A stretch of 64,000 nucleotides of DNA from an uncultured Oscillospiraceae bacterium (GTDB lineage: Bacteria; Bacillota; Clostridia; Oscillospirales; Oscillospiraceae). Shown here piece by piece: positions 40,521 through 48,810 of the stretch. The position numbers and the translations under genes are program-made. The stretch covers positions 1-64,000 of the forward strand of contig CALXEH010000005.1 in NCBI GenBank assembly GCA_944387285.1, read 5' to 3'. Position 1 is the first letter of the stretch, and each line of letters begins with the position of its first letter. A model generated the notes under the pieces. The model worked only from the letters and a program-made list of their open reading frames with translations, was not told the DNA's origin and did no database searches.

Positions 40521-42901
40521 ACGAGAGCATGAAAAAGCTGCTTATCCCCGTCGCCGTCATACTGGTCTGTGCGATCATCCTCGCGGCGGCAGGCGCCGGT
40601 CTGGCCGGCACCGCGGCGGCTAACGCCGAAAAAGAGCTCAATGACATGATCGCCTACCTCATGCCCGGCGGCGGCGAGTTCGAGGAAGTCGAATACACCG
40701 GCTCCGACGCCAAGATCACCAACATCTATAAGGGCGAGGGCGGCTATGTCCTGGCCATGACCACGAATGGCTTCGTGGACGAGATAAAGCTCCTCGTCGC
40801 CGTAGACAACGACGGCGTGGTCAAGGGCTACACTGTCAGGGACATCCACGACACCTACGGCCTCGGCCTTGGCGTACAGGATGACCTGTTCTTCCTCGTT
40901 GGTCTCATGAACTCCCAGGGCGACCTCGCCGTGAACAGCAACATCGACGCCGTAACCGGCGCGACCATCAGCTCCTCCGCCGTCGTCGCCTGCGTGAACG
41001 CCGCGAGCAAGTTCGTGCAGGAGGCCGGCGCGGCCGGCGTGCTCACCGGCACCGCCGACGGCTTCATGGGCCCCATCACCGTCTCCGTCACCATGGACGG
41101 CGACACCATCACCGCCGTTGAGGTCGTCTCCAACAGCGAGACGCCCGAGATAGCGGGAGGCGCCCTTGAGCAGATACCCGCCGCCATCGTCGCGGCCAAT
41201 TCCGCCGACGTCGATATCGTAGCGGGCGCGACCTACACCAGCAACGGCATAATCAACGCCGTCAAGAACGCGCTCGAGAGCGCGGGCGGCGCGGGCGGCG
41301 CCCTCACCGGCACTGCCGACGGCTTCATGGGCCCCATCACCGTCTCCGTCACCATGGACGGCGACACCATCGCTGCGGTCGAGGTCGTCTCCAACAGCGA
41401 GACTCCCGAGATCGCCGGCAATGCGCTCGAGCAGATCCCGGCCGCCATCGTCGCGGCGAATTCTGCGGATGTTGACATCGTCGCGGGCGCTACTTACACC
41501 AGCAACGGCATAATCAACGCCGTGAAGAACGCGCTCTCCGGCGGCAGCTCCGAGCCTGAGCCGGAGCCCACGCCCGAGCCGACCCAGGCCCCGCAGACGG
41601 CGGCTGAGGCCTACCAGGGCTTCGGCCTGTCGAACACCGTGCGCATGGGCCCGGGCTCCGACGACACGGGCACGCCGGTCTACAGCATCAACCAGGTCTT
41701 TGCCAACGTCGTATTCGACGGCGACGGCAAGATACTCGCCATCTACGTCGACCAGCTCGAGTACGCCACGCCGAACTACGACGGCGCGTCCATGCCGCAC
41801 TTCAGCGGCTGGCCCGGACAGGGCGGCTACAACAACGACTCCAACCACGACGCCGTGGTGGACGGCACCACGCCCGACACCGAGGAGCAGTTCACCGAGG
41901 AGGTCGCGGGCTGGCTCACAAAGCGCGACAGGGGCGAGGACTACGTCATGGGCACCGGCACCTGGCACGAGCAGATGGACGCCTTCCAGCGCCTTTTCAT
42001 CGGAATGACCGTCGATGAGGTCGAGGAATGGTTCGCGAAGTACTGCTCCGACGCCAACGGCCGCCCGCTCACCGAGAACAGCTCCGGCGAGGGCGACGCC
42101 GAAAAGTACGCGGCGCTGACCGACGACGAGAAGGCCATGCTGGCCGACGTCACAAGCTCCGCCACCATGAGCCTGAACGACAGCCATGGCGACATCCTCT
42201 CTGCCATCCGCAAGGCCTACGAGAACCGCGTGCCGCTCGGTGCGATGAGCGCGACGGGCATGGGCCTCGGACTTTCCAGCACCGTGCGCATGGGCCCCGG
42301 CTCCGACGACACGGGCACGCCGGTCTACAGCATTAACCAGGTCTTTGCCAACACGCTGTTCGACAGCGAGGGCAGGATCGTTGCCATCTACGTCGACCAG
42401 CTCGAGTACGCCACACCGAACTATGACGGCGCGTCCATGCCGCACTTCAGCGGCTGGCCCGGACAGGGCGGCTACAACAACGACTCCAACCACGACGCCG
42501 TGGTGGACGGCACCACGCCCGACACCGAGGAGCAGTTCACCGAGGAGGTCGCGGGCTGGATCACCAAGCGCGACCGGGGCGATGACTACATCATGGGCAC
42601 CGGCACCTGGCACGAGCAGATGGACGCCTTCCAGGAGCTCTTCGTCGGCATGACGGTGGACGAGGTCGAGGAGTGGTTTGCGAAGTACTGCTCCGACGCC
42701 AACGGCCGCCCGCTCAAGGAGTCGAGCTCGGGCGAGGGCGACGCCGAGAAATACGCGGCGCTGACCGATGACGAGAAGGCCATGCTGGCTGATGTGACGA
42801 GCTCCGCCACGATGAGCCTGAACGACAGCCATGGCGACATCCTCTCTGCCATCCGGGCTTCCTTCGACAACATGGTCACCGTGGACCTGACGCTGGGCTG
42901 A
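40517..42901 (+). CDS. rnfG: RnfG-like multi-flavin protein with five attachment-like motifs
   Basis: 794 residues, against ~190-220 for normal RnfG. An N-terminal helix (~8-32) is followed by an RnfG-like FMN_bind domain ending in DAVTGAT (near 150). Two nearly identical 78-residue FMN_bind units follow (176-253, 263-340), each with DIVAGAT. A Pro/Glu-rich linker (~345-366) leads to two nearly identical ~200-residue units (about 369-568 and 584-783), each ending DVTSSAT. All five motifs keep Asp six residues before the Thr that ApbE modifies. The last two units share the W-x-EQ...G-x-T-x-DEV layout of the upstream lipoprotein's repeats. It likely extends a chain of flavins away from RnfD. 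The gene order C-D-G is normal; the size is not. Confidence 0.88.
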   Translation: MNESMKKLLIPVAVILVCAIILAAAGAGLAGTAAANAEKELNDMIAYLMPGGGEFEEVEYTGSDAKITNIYKGEGGYVLAMTTNGFVDEIKLLVAVDNDGVVKGYTVRDIHDTYGLGLGVQDDLFFLVGLMNSQGDLAVNSNIDAVTGATISSSAVVACVNAASKFVQEAGAAGVLTGTADGFMGPITVSVTMDGDTITAVEVVSNSETPEIAGGALEQIPAAIVAANSADVDIVAGATYTSNGIINAVKNALESAGGAGGALTGTADGFMGPITVSVTMDGDTIAAVEVVSNSETPEIAGNALEQIPAAIVAANSADVDIVAGATYTSNGIINAVKNALSGGSSEPEPEPTPEPTQAPQTAAEAYQGFGLSNTVRMGPGSDDTGTPVYSINQVFANVVFDGDGKILAIYVDQLEYATPNYDGASMPHFSGWPGQGGYNNDSNHDAVVDGTTPDTEEQFTEEVAGWLTKRDRGEDYVMGTGTWHEQMDAFQRLFIGMTVDEVEEWFAKYCSDANGRPLTENSSGEGDAEKYAALTDDEKAMLADVTSSATMSLNDSHGDILSAIRKAYENRVPLGAMSATGMGLGLSSTVRMGPGSDDTGTPVYSINQVFANTLFDSEGRIVAIYVDQLEYATPNYDGASMPHFSGWPGQGGYNNDSNHDAVVDGTTPDTEEQFTEEVAGWITKRDRGDDYIMGTGTWHEQMDAFQELFVGMTVDEVEEWFAKYCSDANGRPLKESSSGEGDAEKYAALTDDEKAMLADVTSSATMSLNDSHGDILSAIRASFDNMVTVDLTLG
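41042..41536. repeat. Tandem repeat inside the rnfG-like gene, unit type A (two copies)
   Basis: 41042-41275 and 41303-41536 encode almost identical 78-residue FMN_bind units at a 261-base spacing. DNA identity is very high, including synonymous sites, which suggests recent duplication or conversion. Confidence 0.85.
41621..42864. repeat. Tandem repeat inside the rnfG-like gene, unit type B (two copies)
   Basis: About 41621-42219 and 42266-42864 are near-identical at a 645-base spacing. Long blocks, for example around GCCGCACTTCAGCGGCTGG, are the same in both. Confidence 0.85.
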
Positions 42902-42921
42902 ACGGCTGAAAGGAGAAGAGT

Positions 42922-43368
42922 ATGAAAGCTGTAACTTATAAGCTCAATACTGTACTGGCCGGGGTCGTGGGGCTCATCTGCCTCGTGCTCATGCTCGTGC
43001 GCACCTTCATGCCGCAGGCCATACTGCCTCTGGCCGACATCCCGAATCTGGCGGCGGTCTGCGCGGCGGCGCTGGTCATCGACTGCTATCTGGAGTGGAA
43101 GCGCGTGCCGAAGCGCGACTGGGTGCTGACGGCCGTGCTGTCCGTGCTGACCTTCTGGCTGCTGCCCTGGGCGGCGGGCGTGACGAGCGGCATAGGCGAG
43201 GCCCTGAGGCTGGGCGTCATCGCCGGCGCGCTGTTCACGATCATGGCCTTCCTGTTCAACGCGATACAGGACCGCATGGTCTCGGGCAAGTTCTGCCTCC
43301 TCGCCCCTGTCTGCGTGGGCCTGGGCATGTATCTCGCCTGCCAGTGCTTTGCGGGCATCCTGCTGTAA
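42922..43368 (+). CDS. Small membrane protein of unknown function
   Basis: 148 residues with about five helices (for example LAGVVGLICLVLMLVRTF, WVLTAVLSVLTFWLLPWAAG, VIAGALFTIMAFLFNAI). It starts 20 bases after the rnfG-like gene with an AAAGGAG site, in the place where rnfE would be expected. It is too short for RnfE/RnfA (about 190-200 residues, six helices) and lacks their motifs. Two Cys lie in the last helix (LACQCF). I do not recognise it. Position suggests a structural or electron-passing partner of this reduced Rnf-like complex. Confidence 0.8.
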   Translation: MKAVTYKLNTVLAGVVGLICLVLMLVRTFMPQAILPLADIPNLAAVCAAALVIDCYLEWKRVPKRDWVLTAVLSVLTFWLLPWAAGVTSGIGEALRLGVIAGALFTIMAFLFNAIQDRMVSGKFCLLAPVCVGLGMYLACQCFAGILL

Positions 43369-43399
43369 GCCGGACAGGAAAAAATAAAGCAAAAAACGA

Positions 43400-43427
43400 G
43401 GCCGGGAACCGTTTGGTTCCCGGCCTT
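43400..43427. terminator. Terminator between the flavin cluster and pta
   Basis: A 12-bp perfect stem (GGCCGGGAACC core, 43401-43411 with 43416-43426). T-rich sequence follows on the minus strand (CGTTTTTTGC), so it terminates pta best; on the plus strand it is followed only by TTAG. Confidence 0.75.
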
Positions 43428-43432
43428 AGTCT

Positions 43433-43612
43433 ATCGAAAAAGCCTCGCAGAGTTTCGCGGCCGCAGCCGCGAAATAGATTCTGATCATTTTCGGCGGCGG
43501 CGTGTACGTCGCCAAAAATACTTTACGCGGAGCGGAGTGTCGAATCGTCCGCCTTGGCGGACGACCGAGGCGCGCAGCGCAGCGCGAGCTCCTTTGTCTA
43601 AGAAGGCTTTGC
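43433..43612. repeat. Dispersed ~180-bp repeat, copy 2
   Basis: Nearly the same as 10744-10915 over its first ~120 bases, with a diverged, slightly longer second half (contains GTCCGCCTTGGCGGAC). It starts TATCGAAAAAGCC and ends next to the pta stop codon. Confidence 0.75.
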
Positions 43613-43618
43613 CGCTGC

Positions 43619-44617
43619 TTACGCGAGGGCGGCGGTGATGATGGACATCTGGTAGACCTCCTCGGCGTTGCAGCCGCGGGAGAGGTCGTTGATGGGCGCG
43701 TTCAGGCCCTGCAGGATGGGGCCGTAGGCGTCGAAGCCGCCGAGGCGCTGGGCGATCTTGTAGCCGATGTTGCCGGACTGGATCTCGGGGAAGATGAAGG
43801 TGTTGGCGTAGCCCGCGACCTTGGAGCCGGGGAACTTCAGCTGGCCGACCGTCGGGGAGACCGCGGCGTCGAACTGCATCTCGCCGTCTATGTCGAACTC
43901 CGGCGCGAGGGCCTTGGCCTTGGCGCAGGCCTCGCGGGCGAGGTCGACGTTCGGGCCCTTGCCGCTGCCCTTGGTCGAGTAGCTCAGGAAGGCGACCTTC
44001 GGCTCCACGCCGAAGACCTTGGCCGTGCGGGCGCACTCCACGCCGGTCTCAGCCAGCTTGTCCGCGGCGGAGAAGACCACGTTGCCCTCCTTATCGAGGG
44101 TGTCGGTGTAATCGATGTTGATGGCGCAGTCGCCCATGACGAGGGTCTCGTCGCCGCGCACCATGACGAAGCTGGAGGACACGAGGTGGGCGCCGGGCTT
44201 GGTCTTGACGAGCTGGAGGGCGGGCCTGACGGTGTCGGCGGTGGAGTAGGTCGCGCCGCCCAGCAGGGCGTCGGCCTTGCCCATCTTCACTAGCATGGTG
44301 CCGAAGTAGTTGGACTTCTTCAGGGCGGCGGCGCAGTCCTCGGCGCTCATCTTGCCCTTGCGCAGGGCGACCATGGTCTCGACCATCTCGTCAAAGCCCT
44401 CGTAAGTCTCGGGGTCGATGATCTCCAGGCCCTCAATGTCGAAGCCGCCCTTCGCGGCCGCGGCCTTGACCTCATCGACGTTGCCGATGAGCACAGGGGT
44501 CAGGAAGCCGCCGGCCTTCAGCCTCGCGGCGCTCTCGAGGATGCGGGCGTCCGTGCCCTCGGGATAGACTATCTTGCGCGGGTTCTTCTTGAGTATCTCA
44601 ATCAGGTTCTCAAACAT
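43619..44617 (-). CDS. pta: Phosphate acetyltransferase
   Basis: 332 residues, normal for the single-domain bacterial enzyme. It converts acetyl-CoA and phosphate to acetyl phosphate for ATP generation by acetate kinase. Motifs: RKIVYPEGTDARIL at the start, LLGGATYSTADTVRPALQLV, SSSFVMVRGDETLVMGDCAIN, and SYSTKGSGKGPNVD and KVAGYANTFIFPEIQSGNIGYKIAQRLGG near the end. GGAGG precedes the ATG. No ackA gene is adjacent. Confidence 0.97.
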   Translation of the reverse strand: MFENLIEILKKNPRKIVYPEGTDARILESAARLKAGGFLTPVLIGNVDEVKAAAAKGGFDIEGLEIIDPETYEGFDEMVETMVALRKGKMSAEDCAAALKKSNYFGTMLVKMGKADALLGGATYSTADTVRPALQLVKTKPGAHLVSSSFVMVRGDETLVMGDCAINIDYTDTLDKEGNVVFSAADKLAETGVECARTAKVFGVEPKVAFLSYSTKGSGKGPNVDLAREACAKAKALAPEFDIDGEMQFDAAVSPTVGQLKFPGSKVAGYANTFIFPEIQSGNIGYKIAQRLGGFDAYGPILQGLNAPINDLSRGCNAEEVYQMSIITAALA

Positions 44618-44670
44618 TGTGCAACAGCCTCCAAATAGTATTGGCGGACGCTCCGCCCTTTATCTTATTA

Positions 44671-44699
44671 ATTTTAACACCCCTCGGCGCGCTTTTCAA
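44671..44699 (-). promoter_or_regulatory. Promoter for pta
   Basis: Minus-strand TTGAAA (44699-44694), 17 bases, TAAAAT (44676-44671). It stands back to back with the promoter for the XRE-lepA pair. Confidence 0.7.
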
Positions 44700-44713
44700 G
44701 TCCCGCCAGGGGC

Positions 44714-44742
44714 TTTACAAGGCGCTTTGGGAAAGTTATAAT
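44714..44742 (+). promoter_or_regulatory. Promoter for the XRE regulator and lepA
   Basis: TTTACA (44714-44719), a 17-base spacer, and a perfect TATAAT (44737-44742). The -35 boxes of this and the pta promoter are 14 bases apart, so a bound regulator could affect both. Confidence 0.7.
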
Positions 44743-44782
44743 ACTATTTGTAATCAAAGCAGATCGCGGGGAGGTCGGAGCC

Positions 44783-45091
44783 ATGTCAAGGACATTCGGC
44801 ACTGCTATGGGCGAGCTCAGGAGGGCGCACGGGCTCAGCCAGAGGACGGCCTCGGCGGAGCTGGGCATCAGCCAGGCGCTGCTGAGCCACTATGAAAAGG
44901 GCGCCAGGGAGCCGGGCCTGGACTTTGTCGTCAGGGCCTGCAACTACTACGGCGTTACAGCCGACTACCTGCTCGGCCGCTCTGACCGGAAGGACGGCAG
45001 CGACATGAGCGCACGGCTGCGCGAGCTCGCCGGCAGGCTCAGGGAGATCGCGGAGGGGCTGGAAAACCTTGCGGAGGAAAATGTAAAATGA
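44783..45091 (+). CDS. XRE-family helix-turn-helix regulator
   Basis: 102 residues. Residues ~8-65 are a Cro/C1-type HTH ([20 protein letters not shown], then [20 protein letters not shown]), followed by a [14 protein letters not shown] connector and a helical C-terminus rich in Arg/Glu/Leu that may dimerise. Its last 4 bases overlap the lepA start, so translation is coupled. It may autoregulate this promoter and possibly the adjacent pta promoter; that is inference. Confidence 0.88.
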   Translation: MSRTFGTAMGELRRAHGLSQRTASAELGISQALLSHYEKGAREPGLDFVVRACNYYGVTADYLLGRSDRKDGSDMSARLRELAGRLREIAEGLENLAEENVK

Positions 45092-46890
45092 GACAGGACC
45101 ATATCAGGAATTTTTCGATAATAGCGCACATCGACCACGGCAAGAGCACGCTTTCCGACCGGCTCATAGAGCTCTGCGGCGCGGTTGAGAGCCGCGAGAT
45201 GGAGAGCCAGATCCTGGACAACATGGAGCTGGAGAAGGAGCGCGGCATCACGATAAAGGCCCGGGCCGTGGGCCTCTCATACAAGGCGGAGGACGGGGAG
45301 GAATACACCCTGAACCTCATCGACACGCCGGGGCATGTGGACTTCAACTACGAGGTCAGCCGCTCGCTGGCTGCCTGCGAGGGCGCGCTGCTGGTCGTGG
45401 ACGCCTCACAGGGCGTCGAGGCCCAGACCCTGGCGAACACCTACCTCGCCATGAACCACGACCTGGAGATCCTGCCCGTCATCAACAAGATAGACCTGCC
45501 CGCCGCGGACCCGGAGCGGACGAAGACGGAGATAGAGGACATCATCGGCATCCCGGCGATGGAGGCCCCGGAGATCTCGGCGAAGAACGGCATCAACATC
45601 CCGGCGGTGCTCGAGGAGATTGTAAAGGGCGTGCCCGCGCCCCAGGGCGACCCGGACGCGCCGCTCAAGGCCCTGGTCTTCGACAGCCAGTACGATTCCT
45701 TCCGCGGGGTCATCGTACTCATGCGCATCGTGGACGGCAGGGTCAAAAAGGACATGGAGATAAAGCTCATGGCCACGGGCGCGGTGTACAAGGTCGTGGA
45801 GGTGGGGCATCTGCGTCCCACGCGGCTCGAGCCCTGCGCGGAGCTGTCCGCCGGCGACGTCGGCTACCTCACGGCCAGCATCAAGAACGTGGCGGACACG
45901 CAGGTGGGCGACACGGTGACGGAGGCGGCGCGGGCCGCCGCCGAGCCCCTGCCGGGCTACGCGCCCGCGCGGCCCATGGTCTACTGCGGCATCTACACCG
46001 AGGACGGCTCCAAGTACCCTGACCTGCGCGACGCGCTCGACAAGCTCAAGCTCAACGACGCCTCGCTCTCCTATGAGCCGGAGAGCTCCGTGGCCCTGGG
46101 CTTCGGCTTCCGCTGCGGTTTTTTGGGCATGCTGCACATGGAGGTCATACAGGAGCGGCTCGAGCGCGAGTTCGACCTCGACCTCGTCACCACCCTGCCC
46201 TCGGTCATCTACGAGGTGAAGAAGACCGACGGCACGCTCGTGCGGGTGGACAACCCGCACAACTACCCCGACCCGGCCTCCATCGAGGAGGCGAGCGAGC
46301 CCTATGTGAACGTGACCATCATCACGCCGCAGGAGTTCGTCGGCAACATCATGCCGCTGTGCCAGGACAGGCGCGGCGAGTACAAGAACATGCAGTACCT
46401 GGACGCCAGGCTCGTGGAGCTGCACTATCTCATGCCGCTAAATGAGATAATCTACGACTTTTTCGACACGCTCAAGGCCCGGACGAAGGGCTACGCCTCG
46501 CTGGACTACGAGCTGGCCGAGTACAAGCCCTCGGAGCTCGTGAAGGTGGACATGCTCCTAAACGGCGAGCAGGTGGACGCGCTCAGCTTCATCGCGCACA
46601 AGGACAAGGCCTATCCGCGGGCGCGCAAACTCTGCGAGAAGCTCAAGGAGAACATCCCGCGCCAGCTCTTCGAGGTGCCGGTACAGGCCGCGATAGGCGG
46701 CAAGATCATCGCGCGCGAGACGGTCAAGGCCCTGCGCAAGGATGTGCTCGCCAAGTGCTACGGCGGCGATATCACGAGAAAGAAAAAGCTGCTCGAGAAG
46801 CAGAAGGAGGGCAAGAAGAAGATGCGCCAGCTCGGCACGGTGCAGATACCCACGGAGGCGTTTTTGGCCGTGCTCAAGCTGGACGAGTGA
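45088..46890 (+). CDS. lepA: Elongation factor 4 (LepA), ribosome back-translocase GTPase
   Basis: 600 residues, full length. GTPase motifs: G1 [10 protein letters not shown]2-region ERGITIKA, G3 DTPGHVDF, G4 NKIDLP. The C-terminal LepA-specific part is complete ([19 protein letters not shown], with the [10 protein letters not shown] end). It binds ribosomes and aids translation or assembly under stress. GGAGGAAA precedes the ATG, inside the end of the XRE gene. Confidence 0.98.
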   Translation: MRQDHIRNFSIIAHIDHGKSTLSDRLIELCGAVESREMESQILDNMELEKERGITIKARAVGLSYKAEDGEEYTLNLIDTPGHVDFNYEVSRSLAACEGALLVVDASQGVEAQTLANTYLAMNHDLEILPVINKIDLPAADPERTKTEIEDIIGIPAMEAPEISAKNGINIPAVLEEIVKGVPAPQGDPDAPLKALVFDSQYDSFRGVIVLMRIVDGRVKKDMEIKLMATGAVYKVVEVGHLRPTRLEPCAELSAGDVGYLTASIKNVADTQVGDTVTEAARAAAEPLPGYAPARPMVYCGIYTEDGSKYPDLRDALDKLKLNDASLSYEPESSVALGFGFRCGFLGMLHMEVIQERLEREFDLDLVTTLPSVIYEVKKTDGTLVRVDNPHNYPDPASIEEASEPYVNVTIITPQEFVGNIMPLCQDRRGEYKNMQYLDARLVELHYLMPLNEIIYDFFDTLKARTKGYASLDYELAEYKPSELVKVDMLLNGEQVDALSFIAHKDKAYPRARKLCEKLKENIPRQLFEVPVQAAIGGKIIARETVKALRKDVLAKCYGGDITRKKKLLEKQKEGKKKMRQLGTVQIPTEAFLAVLKLDE

Positions 46891-46905
46891 GAAGGGAGGC
46901 ACAAC

Positions 46906-48513
46906 TTGAAGATAACGTTCCTGGGCGCGGCGCATGAGGTCACGGGCAGCTGCACCCTGGTAGAGGTGGGCTCCACGCGCTTCATAGTCGACTGCGGCAT
47001 GGAGCAGGGCCGGGACATGTTCGAGAACCAACAGCTGCCGGTCTCGCCGTCCGAGGTGGACTTCGCGCTGCTGACGCACGCGCACATCGACCACTCGGGC
47101 AACCTGCCGCTTTTGGCGAAGAACGGCTTCGCCGGGCCGGTGTACGCCACGGCGGCGACCTGCTCGCTGGTGGACATCATGCTGCGCGACTCGGCGCACA
47201 TCCAGATGAGCGAGGCCGAGTACAGGACGCGCAAGGCCAAGCGCGCGGGCGAGCCGCCGGTAGAGCCAATTTACGACATCGGCGACGTGGAGACGCTGGT
47301 GAAGCACCTGCGCCCCTGCGCCTACGGCGAGCCCATACATGTGGCCGAGGGCGTGGCGGTGAGGTTCACGGACATCGGCCACCTGCTGGGCTCCGCCTGC
47401 ATCGAGGTCTGGATGACCGAGGAGGGCGTGACGAAGAAGCTGGTCTTCTCCGGCGACGTGGGCAACATAAACCAGCCCATCCTGCGCGACCCGGGCCGGG
47501 TGTCCGAGGCGGACTATGTGGTCATCGAGTCCACCTACGGCAACCGCACGCACGGCGAGGGCAGGCCGGACTATATCGGCGCGCTCTCGAAGATGATACA
47601 GCGCACGCTCGACCGCGGCGGCAACGTCGTCATCCCGGCGTTTGCCGTGGGCCGGACGCAGGAGATGCTGTATTTCATCCGCGAAATAAAGGAAAAGGGC
47701 CTGGTGCACGGGCACGACGGCTTCAAGGTCTATGTGGACAGCCCGCTGGCTATCGAGGCGACGAACGTGTTTTTGCAGTGCGACACAAGCTTTCTCGACG
47801 ACGAGGCGCGGGCACTGCTGAACCGGGGCATAAACCCGCTGGTCTTCGACGGGCTGGAGGTCTCGGTGAGCTCGGAGGAGTCGAAGCGGATAAACGAGGA
47901 CCCCGAGCCGAAGGTCATCATCTCGGCCTCGGGCATGTGCGATGCGGGCCGCATCCGGCACCATCTGAAGCACAACCTCTGGCGGGCCGAGAGCCTGGTG
48001 CTCTTCGTCGGCTACCAGTCCGAGGGCACGCTGGGCCGGATGCTCTACGACGGCGAGAAGGAAGTGAAGCTCTTCGGCGAGACGATAGCGGTGCGGGCGG
48101 AGATAAGCTGGCTGCCGGGCGTCTCGGGCCACGCGGACAAGAACGGGCTGCTCGCCTGGATACAGGGCTTTGAAAAGAAGCCGCAGAAGGTCTTCGTGAA
48201 CCACGGCGACGACGACGCCTGCACGGACTTCACCCGCTGCCTGACGCAGGAGCTGGGCTACGACGCCTATGCGCCGTACAGCGGCACGGCCTACGACCTG
48301 GCCCGTGGCGAGTTCGTGTACGAGGCCGCGGGCGTGCCGGTAAAACCGAAGGCCGAGCCGGCGAAGAAGCCCATGAACAAGTACTTCGGCATCCTCGTCT
48401 CCGCCGCCGAGCGGCTGCTGCGTGCGGCAAAGGCCGCCGAGGGCAGGCCGAACAAGGAGCTCAAGCGCTGGACGGAGAAGATCGAGGAGCTCATCCGGGA
48501 TATGGCAAACTGA
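46906..48513 (+). CDS. Metallo-beta-lactamase-fold RNA hydrolase (beta-CASP type)
   Basis: 535 residues. Metal-binding motif LTHAHIDHSG near residue 60, then FSGDVG and the beta-CASP motifs: ESTYGNR, PAFAVGRTQEMLY, ISASGMCDAGRI and PGVSGHADK, then a conserved His in VFVNHGDDDA. This is the RNA-specific CPSF73-like group, which cleaves RNA as endo- or 5' exonuclease. The TTG start at 46906 follows GGGAGG. It is 15 bases after lepA and likely co-transcribed. The C-terminal ~70 residues are a Lys/Ala-rich extension of unclear role. Confidence 0.92.
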   Translation: MKITFLGAAHEVTGSCTLVEVGSTRFIVDCGMEQGRDMFENQQLPVSPSEVDFALLTHAHIDHSGNLPLLAKNGFAGPVYATAATCSLVDIMLRDSAHIQMSEAEYRTRKAKRAGEPPVEPIYDIGDVETLVKHLRPCAYGEPIHVAEGVAVRFTDIGHLLGSACIEVWMTEEGVTKKLVFSGDVGNINQPILRDPGRVSEADYVVIESTYGNRTHGEGRPDYIGALSKMIQRTLDRGGNVVIPAFAVGRTQEMLYFIREIKEKGLVHGHDGFKVYVDSPLAIEATNVFLQCDTSFLDDEARALLNRGINPLVFDGLEVSVSSEESKRINEDPEPKVIISASGMCDAGRIRHHLKHNLWRAESLVLFVGYQSEGTLGRMLYDGEKEVKLFGETIAVRAEISWLPGVSGHADKNGLLAWIQGFEKKPQKVFVNHGDDDACTDFTRCLTQELGYDAYAPYSGTAYDLARGEFVYEAAGVPVKPKAEPAKKPMNKYFGILVSAAERLLRAAKAAEGRPNKELKRWTEKIEELIRDMAN

Positions 48514-48527
48514 AATGGATAGCGTTA

Positions 48528-48559
48528 CGGCGCGGCTGAATGGAGCCGCGCCGTTTTTT
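48528..48559 (+). terminator. Terminator after the beta-CASP gene
   Basis: A 10-bp perfect stem (CGGCGCGGCT 48528-48537 with 48544-48553; loop GAATGG) followed by six T's. Confidence 0.9.
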
Positions 48560-48563
48560 GTCC

Positions 48564-48592
48564 TTGTGCCGCAGCGCAATGTGTGCTAAAAT
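48564..48592 (+). promoter_or_regulatory. Promoter for the small membrane protein and PrsW-like genes
   Basis: TTGTGC (48564-48569), 17 bases, TAAAAT (48587-48592), just after the terminator. Confidence 0.55.
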
Positions 48593-48636
48593 AATTTGGA
48601 TTTTGCTTTCATTTCAGGACTTGGAGGAACTTCTGC

Positions 48637-48810
48637 ATGAAAAATGCTCTTTTTCTCATCATCGCCGCCTGCCTGCTCTGCGCCTGCCTGGGCAGCGCGA
48701 CGATGCTCGGCGGCGGCGGGGCCGGAATGACGGTCACGGCGCTGATCCTGGGCCTCGTGCTGGGCGCCGCGGCGGCGGCGCTCGTGCTGAAGGGCAAGAA
48801 GAAGGCATGA
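48637..48810 (+). CDS. 57-residue membrane protein
   Basis: A small gene with a GGAGG site 9 bases before its ATG. The product has two hydrophobic stretches (NALFLIIAACLLCACLG and TVTALILGLVLGAAAAALVL) joined by a Gly-rich turn, and a basic tail KGKKKA. The first stretch could be a lipoprotein-like signal (LLCAC). Its stop overlaps the next ATG by 4 bases (ATGA), so it is translationally coupled to the PrsW-like protein. Unknown function. Confidence 0.7.
   Translation: MKNALFLIIAACLLCACLGSATMLGGGGAGMTVTALILGLVLGAAAAALVLKGKKKA

Noticed and set aside
40424-42832. An 802-codon frame opposite the rnfG-like gene, itself repetitive
   Set aside because: The repeats come from the real tandem repeats on the other strand; the translation is low-complexity Val/Gly/Asp/His.
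43485-44036. An alternative 183-codon frame over the pta end and the repeat
   Set aside because: It covers the conserved pta C-terminus in another frame and runs into the dispersed repeat.
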